Positions 21,465 to 34,079 are shown, counted from the first letter of the stretch. The stretch: 64,000 bases of DNA from Channallabes apus (GCA_030522415.1 CM060113.1:12728565-12792564), one strand, 5' to 3'. The notes: a model not told the origin generated them from the sequence alone. Numbers and translations are program-made.

Positions 21465-21858
21465 ACAGCTCTGGCCTCGACTGATGTTGACAGCTGTTTC
21501 TCTGAGGACTTGGACTTGGCTGCAGTTGCTCGATAGTTCAGTACTGGAATTTTCTACAAGTCTACCTGAGTCAACTGTTATAGCTGAACTGCCTGCCACA
21601 TAGTACAGTATGAATGCAGATCAATTCCTGCTCTCTGTTTCACCCAAATGAGGATGGGTTCCCTGTTGAGTCCGGTTCCTCTCAAGGTTTCTTCCTATTG
21701 CCATGTCAGGGAGTTTTTCCTTGCTACTGTCACCGTCGGCTTGCTCATCAGGGACAATCTGACCATTTTGATTCATACACATTCACATTTCATACAAACT
21801 TAAATAATTCTCTTGATTGTGAAAAGCAGCTTTGCGACAACGACAATTGTTAAAATAT
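21465..21858 (+). repeat. L2-like LINE 3' UTR, 5'-truncated copy
   Basis: It matches 8560-9000: GAAGACAGCTCTGGCCTCGA, GGATGGGTTCCCTGTTGAGT, CTTGCTCATCAGGGACAATC. Coding parts are missing. Confidence 0.75.
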
Positions 21859-22004
21859 TTGAAGCACCACCTTGTGACTATTCAGTATCATTGCATTCCG
21901 TCAAATATTAGGTTTTTCAAATCAGAAATGGAGATGGTTGTACACAGTGATTAAATAGTACTTTCGCAGTCGGAAAGCAGAGAGAGAAAAAGTCTTTTAG
22001 AATA

Positions 22005-22170
22005 GAAGAATATTCAATTATTGTCACATGTACTTTTTACAGCACAGCGAAATTTCTTCTTCACATATCCCAATTAGGAAACTGGGGTCAGAGCGCAGGG
22101 TCAGCCGACCTTCCGATCAGTAACCCAATAACCCACAGCCTTAACTGACTGAGCCACCACTGCCCTACGC
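22005..22170 (-). mobile_element. tRNA-derived SINE, copy B
   Basis: The reverse complement begins GGGCAGTGGTGGCTCAGTCA, an A-box-like tRNA head, and ends TTGACAATAATTGAATAT-like. It is related to 12465-12708. Confidence 0.6.
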
Positions 22171-23234
22171 CTTAAAGACTACTGTAAGCTAATACAAGCT
22201 TAGTATATTTGATATTTAAGTAAATTTGAAGGAAATCAAGTAATCAAGTAGAGCTGTAAATGGATGACTTCTACGTTTGATTATGTAATATTTTATATAG
22301 GGTATCTCTACTTGTACTGAAGTAAAGTATTTGTTCATGCTCCCTTCAGCCTACAGTAAATATACTATTCTACATTCCATCCAGTTTTGCATGATCTAGG
22401 GGTGCTGCTAAAAGTGATCTTGTGAATCAAGTAAAAAATATTATAAATACACACCTATGAAACTAAGGAGAATGAGATATGCGTTAATAATGGAACAGTA
22501 GCTATGAAAGAAATAAAATCACATTTTAAGAAATAAAAAGAAGTTAAATAAAACTTTGTTTAATTTACTATATCTGCTAATGAAAAAGAGCATGACATAA
22601 TACTGTACTATAGCATAAATGTTTTTTTTTCTTTTTTTAAAAATTAATTAGATTTTCAGTTCACCTGAAAAAAAAAGACCTATCATTAGCACAATTTCAG
22701 GAAACATTATAACAGACAGATTAAAAATATCAAAAGAAAAATAAGGACATAATACCATAACCAGAAAAACTTTAAAATGACCAGCATTAAAATCGATTAC
22801 TGTACCTGTAATGAAAAAATATGAAATCCACTGTTGCAGTAGCTTTGTGTTTCTTCACTGTCAGCATCGGATTGTCTAAACTGTTTACCTGGAGGCTGTG
22901 CCTCTAAATAGTTTGTGTAAATCAGTTTCAAGCATCAATGAAGATATATATATGTTTCAACAACAAGAACAACAAAGCCTCCACAGAGATTGGAAATTGT
23001 GCTAAAGTATAACTGTATTCACACATAGACAATCCAAGAAGACTGTTTTGTATTACTAGATCAACTGTCTAACCTGTTCTCTTGCATACAATACTTCAGG
23101 TAATATTTTATTCACATTACGTACTTGAACACTTAGATTTCCTGTAGACAGATCTTTAGACAGTTGATGAGTGTGCATGTGTGTGCATTTCACTCATAGA
23201 AACTTAAAAATCACAGACAGGTCAAGAATTACAC
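22171..23234. other. AT-rich sequence without a recognised gene
   Basis: Near 22790-22920 (minus strand) is a short open segment (QFRQSDADSEETQSYCNSGF) ending before a possible splice signal. It resembles no domain I can name. The rest shows nothing. Confidence 0.25.
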
Positions 23235-23808
23235 TGATTAACCTGTTGCAATGGCACCTGTCAAGGGGTGGGCACATTAATCTATGTGGGAATATTAAGG
23301 TATATTACAACCACTGAGCACAAATAACATAAAAACCAGGTGTGATGGCAAAATAGGTCTGAACCATTGAGGAACAGACTCCACAGGACCTCTGAAGGTG
23401 TGTTATAATATTTCTCTGCTGATCCTTTATCCTTTGTGTAGTAGGGCCCCATCGATTTGACTTGTTTGTCCAGCATTTTCTAAACTCAATTCGTTGCTCA
23501 GTTGAACATGAAGTCAATCCATTCCTGAACAGTTTTTGATGTGTGGCAGACACAAAAATGGCCATCCAATTTTTTGTACAAAAAAAAAATTAGCACTTTT
23601 TAAGTAATAACCTAATAAGGATATTATGAACCAGTCATCTAACCATCACAATTTGGCCCTTGTTAAAGTTCCTCAGACCCTTAGACTTGCCTGCTTTTAG
23701 AACAGTGCTGCATAAAATATTCCACACCTTAACAGACGCCATTGTAACAGATATACAGTATTATTCACTTCACTGGACTGTGCTTTTAATGTTATGGCTG
23801 ATCAGCGT
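23235..23808 (-). mobile_element. Tc1-like transposon, internally deleted and decayed
   Basis: The right end has TGTTATGGCTGATCAGCGTA, a familiar Tc1-family terminus of fish. Near both ends lie CAATGGCACCTGTCAAGGGG and GCCATTGTAACAGATATACA pieces. Minus-strand fragments match the start (GGGCCAAATTGTGATGGTTA) and the end of a Tc1 transposase. No functional frame is left. Confidence 0.6.
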
Positions 23809-24389
23809 ATATATTTAAAATATCACTTTTAGACCTTGTAAAAAAAAAAAAAACAACAGCAAGCATGTTCAAAACACAATGCAAAAGAACAAAAAAAAAT
23901 TTAAGCCGGCTAATTACACAAAGCTTTGACGTTTGTACGTGGCATGTCATTGGAGCAATGTAAGCAAACACATTCAAGCTATTTGAATAGATTTTCTTAG
24001 TAGACAAAATATAGAACTACTGTTTCGCCTAAAAAAATTTCAAGATCAAGTTCAAGTTCAAGTTAGATTTATTGCCATATTTATTGCCATGTTTTTTTTT
24101 TACAATATATTAGAGGGTATAAGAAAAGATACAATACTTATTTTGAACTAGTGTGTTCCTAAAGCTAAAATGACATGCATGCCACAAACATATTGTAGCA
24201 ACATACCGTACAGATGTCGCCATTAAAAAGGCTCGTTTTGAGAAAAGGGATCCCGTGACTTGCCGCGGCGTTGCGCGGCTGCGTGCGGGAAGCTGTGAAA
24301 ATGCCCTTCATTACCTGTAGGGGGCAGTCGTGTTTCAGTCTGAAGTATTGTGTGTCTACTGAAGCCGAAAATGTGTCCAAATTAAACCG
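23809..24389. other. Unassigned sequence with a GC-rich patch
   Basis: Bases 24195-24400 share ACAGATGTCGCC and nearby words with 32239-32390, so a dispersed repeat is likely. Coding is not evident. Confidence 0.3.
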
Positions 24390-24501
24390 CGCATGCGTGG
24401 TTCAAGATGGCGCCGGTGAGTTCGGCTGCCGTCACGACTGCTCCGACCACCTTTTCCTTGTTTTTGTTTTTTAAGTTAGTTTTCTTTGTTTTAAAATCAG
24501 C

Positions 24502-25335
24502 AAAATCACCACCATTGAGTACATTAGGTATGATAGAGACACTCTTGTTTCTATTGGTATACAATGTACTCACAATTCGACGTTTTTAACTCCGGATCCG
24601 AGCTGGCCGAGTGAGATCCTGAGGGAGAACAATGGACGCGACGCGAAGCGACGGACCCGAGGGAGACGAGCTGGGGTGAGGAACCGGCTCAGGGCCCGTG
24701 CACACCGCACACCTCTGCCTAGTATCCTGCTCGCCAACGTCCAGTCACTGGAAAACAAACTCGATGACCTCAGGGCCAGGATAAAGTTCCAGAGAGACAT
24801 TCGGGACTGCAATCTCCTCTGCTTCACCGAGACATGGCTGAACCCAGCGGTGCCAGACCACGCCATACAACCAGCCGAGTTCTTCTCGGTTCACCGCATG
24901 GACAGGACGCGGGACTCGGGGAAGTCAAGGGGAGGCGGCGTGTGCTTAATGGTGAACAACAGCTGGTGCAACAGCGCGAGCGTTGTTCCTCTTACACGCT
25001 CCTGCACACCAAACCTGGAACTACTGTCCATCATGTGTCGTCCATTTTATCTTCCACGGGAGTTCACATCGGTCATAATCAGCGCCGTCTACATTCCTCC
25101 ACAAGCAGACACTGAAACTGCCTTATGCGAGCTGCATGAGGCGCTCACACAGCACCAGACACAACACCGGGACGCTGCGCTCATTGTGGCGGGGGATTTT
25201 AATAGTGCCAACCTCAAACGCGCAGCGCCGAACTTTTATCAGCACATCACCTGCCCCACCAGGGGCGAAAGGACACTGGACCACTGTTATACCACGGTCA
25301 AAGACGGTTACAAGGCACAATCTCGTCCAGCGTAA
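24502..25335 (+). pseudogene. Rex1-like ORF2, endonuclease part
   Basis: The frame is open from about 24502: EYIRYDRDTLVSI, RRAGVRNRLRARAHRTPLPS, ILLANVQSLENK, CFTETW (catalytic E), SRGGGVCLM, AVYIPPQ, AGDFN and LDHCY. It is an APE-type LINE endonuclease. It runs into a stop at about 25333. The next motif, SDH, lies in another frame (RKSDHAAILL at about 25330-25360), so one frameshift near 25325 separates them. No ATG is fixed as start. Confidence 0.8.
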
Positions 25336-26880
25336 ATCCGACCACGCCGCCATCTTGCTCATGCCAAAATATAAACAAAGGCTGAAACAGGAAGTGCCGG
25401 CTCAGAGGGAGGTCGCGCGCTGGACGGACCAATCGGTGGCCGCGTTACAGGACGCACTCGACGACGCAGACTGGGACATGTTCAGAAACAGCTCCGATGA
25501 TGATGTCAGCGTGTTTACGGAAGCGGTTGTGGGATTTATTGAGAAGCTAGTAGACGATACGGTAGAGAAAAAGACTATCAGAACGTTTCCCAACCAGAAG
25601 CCGTGGGTGGATAAAACCATCCGCGACGCTCTGAGATCTCGCACAGCTGCCTACAACACGGGACTTGCGTCGGGGGACATTGAACCGTACAAGGCTGCGT
25701 CATATAACGTCCGGAAGGCGGTGAAAGAGACGAAGCAGCGCTACGGGGGAAAACTAGAGTCAGAGCTTCAACAGAGTGATTCTAGGAGCCTGTGGCAGGG
25801 ACTAAGAACAATAACGGATTATAAAACACCAACATCCGGTATGACGAACGCGGACGCGACTCTGGCAGACGAGCTCAACACATTCTATGCTCGCTTCGAT
25901 GCTGCAGCTAAAGACGCTAGCGATGCTAATGCTAACGGCGCTAATGCTAACGGGGCTAATGCTAGCGGCGCTAATGCTAACGGCGCTAACGGCTGCAGAC
26001 AGGAAGACACAGCCAGTACCGGGAACGCGCTCATCATCTCCGAGCACGACGTGAGGAGAGCCTTCAAGAGAGTGAACACCAGGAAAGCAGCAGGACCAGA
26101 CGGCATCTCAGGCCGTATCCTCAGAGCCTGTGCAGACCAGCTAGCACCTGTGTTCACTGAGATATTCAACATCTCTTTATCTCAGTCGGTGATCCCCACA
26201 TGCTTCAAAGAGTCCATCATTGTTCCTGTTCCAAAGAAACCACATCCTGCTTCCCTCAATGACTATCGCCCTGTAGCCCTCACCTCAGTAGTGATGAAGT
26301 GCTTTGAACGCCTGGTCAGAGACTTCATCATCTCTTTACTACCGGACACACTCGACCCACTACAGTTCGCTTATCGTCCGAACCGTTCCACAGACGATGC
26401 AATCTCAAATCTCCTCCACACATCTCTCACCCACCTGGACACTAAGAGGGGAAATTATGTGAAAATGCTCTTCATCGACTACAGCTCTGCATTTAATACC
26501 ATCATTCCCTCCACACTCACCACCAAGCTGGAGCACCTGGGACTCAGCTCACCCATGTGTCAGTGGATCTCCAACTTCCTAAATGGCAGACCACAGGCAG
26601 TAAAGATGGGCGGTCATGTCTCAGCCTCCCTCACACTCAGCACTGGAGCGCCCCAGGGTTGTGTTCTGAGTCCCCTGCTGTACTCTTTATACACCTACGA
26701 CTGCGTGGCCACTACCAACTCCACCGCCGTCATCAAGTTTGCTGACGACACTGTCGTGGTGGGCCTGATCACGAACAACGATGAGTCGGCCTACCTGGAG
26801 GAGATTGGGAATCTGGAGAACTGGTGCCAGAGGAACAATCTCCACCTGAACGTCAGTAAGGAGCTGATAGTGGACAAAGG
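25325..26880 (+). pseudogene. Rex1-like ORF2, linker and reverse transcriptase
   Basis: This frame contains RKSDHAAILL, a linker with ANANGANANGANASGANANG repeats at about 25919-25990, [72 protein letters not shown], and FADDTVVVG with the catalytic aspartates. It is a complete RT core of the Rex1/CR1 type. The frame is lost at 26860-26895 because of a 13-bp local duplication. The upstream part of the open frame (from 25136) is an out-of-frame run. Confidence 0.85.
25918..25994 (+). repeat. 15-bp coding minisatellite in LINE linker
   Basis: The unit GCTAATGCTAACGGC is repeated about four and a half times, giving an Ala-Asn-Ala-Asn-Gly pattern between endonuclease and RT. Unit length is a multiple of three, so the frame is kept. 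Confidence 0.9.
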
Positions 26881-26894
26881 AGCTGATAGTGGAC
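26858..26894 (+). other. 13-bp duplication causing LINE frameshift
   Basis: AAGGAGCTGATAGTGGAC occurs twice, at 26858-26875 and 26877-26894. The sister copy at 14.0 kb (minus) has it once. The extra 13 bases shift the frame. Confidence 0.85.
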
Positions 26895-27458
26895 TTTTGT
26901 ACAAAGCAGGAGAGGAACTACCAGACCCCCGTCATCAACAAGAGCCCAGTGGAGAGAGTGGACAGCTTCAGATACCTCGGTGTTCACATCACGCAGGACC
27001 TGTCATGGTCCTGTCACATCAACACCGTGGTGAAAAAGGCCCGGCAGCGTCTGTACCACCTCAGACGTTTGAGAGACTTCAGCCTGCCCTCCAAGGTGCT
27101 CAGGAATTTCTACTCCTGCACCATAGAGAGCATCCTGACGGGAAACATCTCGACCTGGTTTGGAAACAGCACCATGCAGGACAGACGAGCTCTACAGAGG
27201 GTGGTGCGTTCAGCTGAGCGCATCATCCGCACCAAGCTCCCTGACCTGCACTCAATCTACACCAAGCGGTGCTGGACCAAGGCCAGGAAGATCGTGAAGG
27301 ACCTCAGCCATCCCAACAATGGACTGTTCTCTCTGTTGCGGTCAGGAAAGCGCTTCCGCTCCCTGAAGGCCAATACAGAGAGACTGAGGAGGAGCTTCTT
27401 CCCGCAGGCAATAAGGTCTCTCAACCATACCACATTCACACCACAAACACAGAACTGA
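26889..27458 (+). pseudogene. Rex1-like ORF2, C-terminus
   Basis: Continues ORF2 after the frameshift: [76 protein letters not shown]. These are the conserved end blocks of Rex1-like ORF2. The stop precedes the 3' UTR. Confidence 0.8.
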
Positions 27459-27910
27459 TACAACCTGTTAACGTCAACGGACACTATGGACACTTTCATG
27501 CACATCTACCCTGACATTGGAACTCATATTTATGTTTACATTCTGGACCCTTGCACAAAGTCACTTTAATAAGGCACCTTAACACATGTTTCCATGCAAA
27601 TTACTTGCACACCATACATCCTCCACCAAATTTCAATTTTAAAAGAAAATCTCTATTGTACAGTATATCTCTATTTTTATTTCTATTTTATGTACAGTAT
27701 ACTTTTATTTTTTATTTCCATTCTTATTCTAGTTAAGTTAAAATTTTCCTATTTCTTTATTCATATTTATTCCTTACTGTAAGATTTAATTCTCTTTTTA
27801 AGGTCACTGGCGGTCGTGTAAGCATTTCACTGCATATCGTACTGTGTATGACTGTGTATGTGATGAATAAAATTTGAATTTGAATTTGAATTTTGTGTTT
27901 GGAGACGCTG

Positions 27911-28160
27911 CCCAGATAGCAGAACAACATTGAATCATCGTTGAATCAACATTAAAGCATCAACCAACTTGTCATTGAATCAATGTTGAAATTTCAATGT
28001 TAAATGTTGATTTTTCATCAGGTTTGCACCTTGAAATAATGTTATTTCAATGATGAAAAATAGATCAAGATGGGCATAAAATCAATGTTTGTTCAACGTA
28101 AATTCAATCACTTATTTTACATTGAATCAACATTGAAGCAATTATAGTTTAGTCTTGCTT
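27911..28160. repeat. CCCAGATAGCA end with ATTGAATCAACATTGA subterminal repeats
   Basis: It starts CCCAGATAGCAGAAC and then contains many direct and inverted copies of a word close to TTGAATCAATGTTGAA. The same kind of sequence, inverted, runs from 45180 to 45335 and ends TGCTATCTGGG. It may be the left end of a large TIR element (27911-45335). Confidence 0.6.
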
Positions 28161-28632
28161 TATGTACAGCAAGATTCTATGACAGTAAATCATGTCCATT
28201 TTGATTTATTTCTTTAAATCAGAGACCATGTAGGGCTGAAAAGCTTCTTTTTTTTTTTTTTAAACAAAAAGTCAGTAACTCAACATCCTTCAGTTTACAT
28301 GTAAACATATTTATTTATTTATGCTCCATACCCATTTAAACAGGAAGTAACATCACAAGTACAATAAAACAACTATATAATAAAACACACTACAACTTAC
28401 ATACAAATTATTATAAACTGGATGACAATATGACTTTTTAGAAGAGAACTATTAGAAGAGATTGTTAATTCTGAATTCATAAAACAGAATCTAACTGCCA
28501 AGAGAAGAGACTGGAAAACCATAATATAAAAATGGCAGCCTGCCTCAGCAAAATTCAGTCAAATGCAGATAGAAACAACCAAGTCAGAAATACAACAGAT
28601 GACTGAAACATTATTCGTAAGTTGAAATGTAT

Positions 28633-28786
28633 TTACTCAGCAAAACAGATAATAAGACATGAGTCTGAACTTATGGCTTCCCCCCAGCCGTTCTGGGGCA
28701 TAACGAAGCCATTTCTGAACTGTTGAAGCAAAGAAACTCTGTGGCCTCCTTTTCTTCAGCTTTCAGCTGTTGTTGTAGTAGTGCAT
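28633..28786 (-). CDS. Possible last exon of an unknown minus-strand gene
   Basis: A TTCTTTAG acceptor at 28787 (minus) is followed by DALLQQQLKAEEKEATEFLC, FNSSEMASLCPRTAGG and a stop near 28633. The beginning is Gln/Glu/Lys-rich, helix-like. It lies about 700 bases from the CCCAGATAGCA end at 27911, much as the last exon at 40988-41050 lies near its own end sequence. A BEN-like exon on the same strand is 3.3 kb upstream. The link is an inference. Confidence 0.35.
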
Positions 28787-28992
28787 CTAAAGAATGAAAA
28801 ACAAACAAAAGGTTAGAAGTATACAATGCTCTAAAAACTTGGAGTGGTAGTTGTTTATGAATGAGAGAAGGTGGTTCCTAAATTTTTGGAAATGTGACTT
28901 TTACAAATGTACAGATATGCAACATATGTTTTGAAATGTCCTACAATCTTCCATAGATACAATGCACACATTAGATTTTTTTTTTTTATATA

Positions 28993-30389
28993 CAGGTCCT
29001 TCTCAAAAAATTTGCATATTGTGATAAAGTTCATTATTTTCTGTAATGTACTGATAAACATTAGACTTTCATATTAAAATACTTTTAGATTTTAGATTCA
29101 TTACACACAACTGAAGTAGTTCAAGCCTTTTATTGTTTTAATATTGATGATTGTGGCATACAGCTCATGAAAACCCAAAATCCCTATCTCAAAAAATTAG
29201 CATATTTCATCCGACCAATAAAAGAAAAGTGTTTTTAATACAAAAAAAAGTCAACCTTCAAATAATTATGTTCAGTTCTGCACTCAATACTTGGTCGGGA
29301 ATCCTTTTGCAGATTCTTGTGTCTTGTGCCTCAACTTTCTCTTCACAATATCCCACAGATTCTCTATGGGGTTCAGGTCAGGAGAGTTGGCAGGCCAATT
29401 GAGCACAGTAATACCATGGTCAGTAAACCATTTACCAGTGGTTTTGGCACTGTGAGCAGGTGCCAGGTCGTGCTGAAAAATGAAATCTTCATCTCCATAA
29501 AGCTTTTCAGCAGATGGAAGCATGAAGTGCTCCAAAATCTCCTGATAGCTAGCTGCATTGACCCTGCCCTTGATAAAACACAGTGGACCAACACCAGCAG
29601 CTGACATGGCAGCCCAGACCATCACTGACTGTGGGTACTTGACACTGGACTTCAGGCATTTTGGCATTTCCCTCTCCCCAGTCTTCCTCCAGACTCTGGC
29701 AACTTGATTTCCCAATGACATGCAAAATTTGCAACCTGTAGCCCATTTCCTGCACACGCCTGTACACGGTGGCTCTGGATGTTTCTACTCCAGACTCAGT
29801 CCACTGCTTCCGCAGGTCCCCCAAGGTCTGGAATCGGTCCTTCTCCACAATCTTCCTCAGGGCCCGGTCACCTCTTCTCGTTGTGCAGCGTTTTCTGCCA
29901 CACTTTTTCCTTCCCACAGACTTCCCACTGAGGTGCCTTGATACAGCACTCTGGGAACAGCCTATTCGTTCAGAAATGTCTTTCTGTGTCTTAACCTCTT
30001 GCTTGAGGGTGTCAATGATGGCCTTCTGGACAGCAGTCAGGTCGGCAGTCTTACCCATGATTGCGGTTTTGAGTAATGAACCAGGCTGGGAGTTTTTAAA
30101 AGCCTCGGGAATCTTTTGCAGGTGTTTAGAGTTAATTAGTTGATTCAGATGATTAGGTTAATAGCTCGTTTAGAGAACATTTTCATGATATGCAAATTTT
30201 TTGAGATAGGGATTTTAGGTTTTCATGAGCTGTATGCCACAATCATCAATATTAAAACAATAAAAGGCTTGAACTACTTCAGTTGTGTGTAATGAATCTA
30301 AAATATATGAAAGTCTAATGTTTATCAGTACATTACAGAAAATAATGAACTTTATCACAATATGCTAAATTTTTTTTTAGAAGGACCTG
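28993..30389 (-). mobile_element. Tc1-like transposon with about 210-bp TIRs, internally deleted
   Basis: Ends are CAGGTCCTTCTCAAAAAA and its inverse, each next to a TA. TIRs reach to about 29205 and 30180. Transposase runs on the minus strand. A second copy at 51407-60254 has the same internal coding deletion. Confidence 0.9.
29284..30058 (-). pseudogene. Tc1-like transposase, first catalytic region deleted
   Basis: The N-terminal part (30058 to about 29700) starts MGKTADLTAVQKAIIDTLKQ with a helix-turn-helix (ISERIGCSQSAVSRHLSGKS) and a Lys/Arg-rich GRKKCGRKR segment, which bind the TIR. The C-terminal part (to 29284) has VWRKTGE, SVMVWAAMSAAG, FQHDLAPAHSAKT (second Asp) and [13 protein letters not shown] (Glu). 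Between them the sequence jumps from MGYRLQILHV to VWRKTGE, so the segment with the first catalytic Asp is missing. A frameshift lies near 29700. It cannot cut DNA. Confidence 0.8.
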
Positions 30390-31994
30390 TATGGGTTATT
30401 TCACAATCTGCAAATGTTGTCCTACAATGTACATATTCAATGCTATGAAAACAAATATACTTAATGTAACAATGTAGTCTTTTATGTGCAAAAAAAAAAA
30501 AAAACCTGTAGGACCAAAAAAATAAATAAATAAAAAAAATTAATCCGTGGCGACGGTTTTGCAATTTGTCCCCTGCACTCACAAATACTTAAACTGTTCC
30601 CTCAGTTTAACAAATCGTGGCCACGGATTAACAAACTGTATGCACAAATTTCCAATCCGTACGCTCAGATACCGTACTGTTTGCATATTTATTCTTAACA
30701 TGAAGACTTATTTTGGTGATTTTATTATAAGCTTTTTACCCAGAGTTAGATGCATGCTGCACTGTTAATGTTATTATTAAATAACGCCTATTATTACATT
30801 GCATTTAATTTGAGAGCAAAGTAATGACAACATAAACTGTACATTATTTGTTTTGCATTGCTTTTTACCTTCTCCTCAAACTCACACTGCATGATTTTCA
30901 AAGTCAACCATTGTTTTCACACTGTACTATCTGTGGTAGCATTTAGTTGCTGCTGTGTTCACACTGCACAATGAATTGGCGACAGGAGATTACACACTGC
31001 ATGACTTTACAATAGGATGAATCGCCAACAACTCTGTCTGGTGTGCAAGCTACAGCCAAATGCACACAAGGAGTGATAAGGAAACAACGCAAGATCATGC
31101 TGACATTGTGGTCTATAATTCCTCCCCGAACAAACAATAATTAAAAAAAGATGACGTCCTTGTTTAAGATCCCATATGGTCAAAACTGAAATTTCATGGC
31201 TTTTTTCATGGTAACTGAGGTCTAGGGGCTATGTAACTACCATATAAGTTTCAAAACAGTCAATCCACAGTAGAATGCACACAGCCTGCATAAAGTAGCT
31301 CTGCCTTTTCACGAGCTGCTGTGACGTCCAATCTACTCAGTCACCGCTTTCAGTCACCATCAACCACCATCCCACCCTTCTTTTGCCAAAACATCACGTC
31401 CAAGCCATTGCTGAACAACAATAACATGAAAACAAGTCGAAAAAACGCTGTTCAGTCGATAGATGTCGAAACTACATCATTACACAGGCTTCCGAACAAC
31501 ATTAATATAAAAGACCAGTGGCACGTCAGCTTCAGCATCTTTCACACAGCCATTCCATTAAACTTTAAAAATTTACATTAAAAATTTTATTTAATTAATA
31601 GAAGTTAATTGATAAAGAAAATCTATTTATGACATTATTTTTGACAGCATTATGATTATTTATTAAAACTTCAGACAACAACAATTAGTGCCACGAGGTT
31701 ATTTGCAACACTATATGTTCTACAAAATAGAGGACTACACACCCTACAGCGCAATATAATGTGGCTTTAGAAGAGGAAAGGTAGGATTAAGAAGTGAGCA
31801 AGTGATGAATTAGTATTATAGGTCCAAAGCAGATACAGTAACAATAATGGGTGCCCTACCTTATGCAGTCTCCATTGATGGCTAATAAACATTGATACAA
31901 GTAGGCTATGGTTAAAGTGGTGAACTTATAAAGTCTTAAATGTTTTGTTTTCCCTTCTCAACGCATTATGCATTTACTCACCAATAATGGCTAC
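30390..31994. other. Unassigned sequence
   Basis: Short repeated words related to AATCCGTGGC occur at 30541-30690. No domain or splice structure is recognised in the rest. Confidence 0.25.
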
Positions 31995-32133
31995 CTTTTT
32001 AATTTGGTCAAGTCTCCAAGTCGAAGGTGCCCAGCAGCAGATTCCGTACCATGGCAGTAGCAGAGGTGGCAAGACGGGCTGCTCTCCACGCTTCTGCCTG
32101 GCAAAACACCCCAGAGCCCTTTATAACTTCAAT
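31995..32133 (-). pseudogene. BEN-domain-like exon
   Basis: On the minus strand a TTTTTCAG acceptor at 32134 opens IEVIKGSGVFCQAEAWRAAR, LATSATAMVRNLLLGTFDLE. This fits the first half of a BEN domain, with an AAR..A..LARxLLxGxF-type core. A stop appears just after in this frame, before a possible GTAGCC donor. BEN domains bind DNA or chromatin proteins. It may belong with the candidate last exon at 28633-28786. It is degraded or only a part. Confidence 0.5.
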
Positions 32134-33430
32134 CTGAAAAATAATTTCACATCACAATATTAATTTATTGGCAACTTTTAGAAATTTTTCATGTTACATA
32201 CTGATTCTTATGTTTAGCTTCCCAATAGTTAATAGGATTTTATGTACAGATGTCGCCTTTAAAACTGCGCGTGTTTTCCCGCGAGAGGCCGCAATTTAGC
32301 GCGCGGCGTGCCGCGACTTGCCGGAGGCAACATTCGGGAATTTAAAATTAATGTGTTGTGCTTCACTGAATATCCGCCAGATGGCGCATGGAAGGACTTT
32401 ATCTAAAAGCCGGTGGTCCGGGAAAGTCAGTTTCCCTATGTTTCCCCGGTGGCGCGCAGATTCAAATCATGACGTCACTCGCAACCTAACGCTGAGAAGG
32501 CGAAGGAGGATTTTAACAGATTTTCTCTCGTTTTAAAGTGTTTTTGCGAACTTTTTGAATTAAACAAATAACCTATGCAAAATAATCGAGTGTCTTTTCG
32601 CTTTTTTTTTTATATATTTTAAGATAATTCGTACGTTTTAAGCCGCTGCAAAAGGCTGGTTTGCTGGGCGAGTACTGACATTACACTACATACGACATAC
32701 GACTACTTTTATTACACCTACATTTGTTTATTTGTATATGTATGTTATTAATATTAATTTTTTAGAGATCGTGTGTGTGCGTGCACGGAGAGTTTGTGTT
32801 GATAAGTGTATGTGGATAAGTTGATAAGTGTATCAGAAAGCATTAAAATGTTCATTTGAATTAAAATGACACACACACGTCTGTATATACAGTATATCAA
32901 TTACATTTATATCAATTTCACTGAAGCCTATCCCTCGCCATATGACAATTCGCCATTCATTCTCGCATTGATAATCAGCGATATTTTATAAGGAGATTTA
33001 GGGATTTAGCTCTACTTAATTTTCTAACGTTTTAAGAAAATTCATTAGTTCGTTCATTCTATTTGAAGCTTCGGATGTTTTTTTTTTTTTTTTTAGATTA
33101 GTTCTGAACTCGCTTCCGTGAAACTATCGCTAAAACAATGTACTGAGCCCTCCTGAGGATATAAAGCTTTATTATTGTGTTTGAATAAATAATCAGATCT
33201 ACCACAGCAGATAATAAACTATGGTGTGTCATAACCGAAGCAAACACCACGATTGTGCCTCGTTTCGTTCGACGGGAACGTGGTTCACTTGGCCGCGGTG
33301 TATTATAAACCTGTGGAATGTTTCACTGTTTATGCTCACATAAGAGTAATAAACGCGAGTGAAATGTGGAAATGATGTGTGGCAGCTCAATGAGAACTAA
33401 ACCAAAGATTTCGGTAACTCCACTGAGTGT
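32134..33430. other. Unassigned sequence with poly-T tracts
   Basis: A GC-rich patch at 32260-32460 resembles a CpG-type promoter or a repeat shared with 24.2 kb. I see no coding evidence. Confidence 0.25.
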
Positions 33431-33439
33431 AACATCTGC

Positions 33440-34079
33440 ATAGTGACACTGAACATCTTCACTTTTCCGTTTACCTCTGAAAAAAAAGCTGCATTTTGTT
33501 TGTTTATATTTAGAGTTTTTAGAACAGTAGAAGAAGTATGCGCGCGCACGCACACACATAGACACACACACACACACACACAGACAGACACACACACTCC
33601 CCTGAGCCCTCGGGAAACATCCAATCACCGTCGGTATACAAATGAGTCAAGACGTAGCCTAACGTGGTGTCGTGTCGGATTTCAGCGGTCACGGAGTGGG
33701 AAGACTTTGAAGAAGCTGCAGTGACAGTAAACAGCTGAACAACTTCACTTTTCCGTTTACCTCTGAGGAAAAAAAGCTGTATTTTGTTTGTTTATATTTA
33801 GAATTTTTATAGTAGTAAGAGAGAGTTATAGTTTGGTCTGTATTGTAGTTCGCACCCTTGTAGAGAATAAATAAATGAATAACACCTTCATATCCCCTCT
33901 CAAGAGTGTCATAGTCCATTGTTAGTTTTAATGATCTGGCTGAAACTAATTATCACTACATAAGTACCCTAACACCATTGATCATGAGTTTCAGCTCAAA
34001 CTAATTCTATACTTGTAACAGAAAATGTAGATGCAGATTTCAAATGTGTATTTATATGATAGATAGATAGATAGATAGA

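Larger units (their letters stand above)
24390..27895 (+). mobile_element. Rex1-like (CR1 group) LINE, near full length
   Basis: It starts near a CAAGATGGCGCCGG word at 24403 and ends in AATTTGAATTTGAATTTGAA at 27868-27890. ORF2 endonuclease, RT and C-terminus are all present but carry two frameshifts. The truncated copy at 13.1-14.8 kb belongs to the same family and gives an independent check of the original reading. Confidence 0.8.

Noticed and set aside
25136..25324. Start of the long LINE frame at 25136 as a real protein start
   Set aside because: The endonuclease is read in another frame there; the long frame becomes genuine only after the frameshift near 25325.
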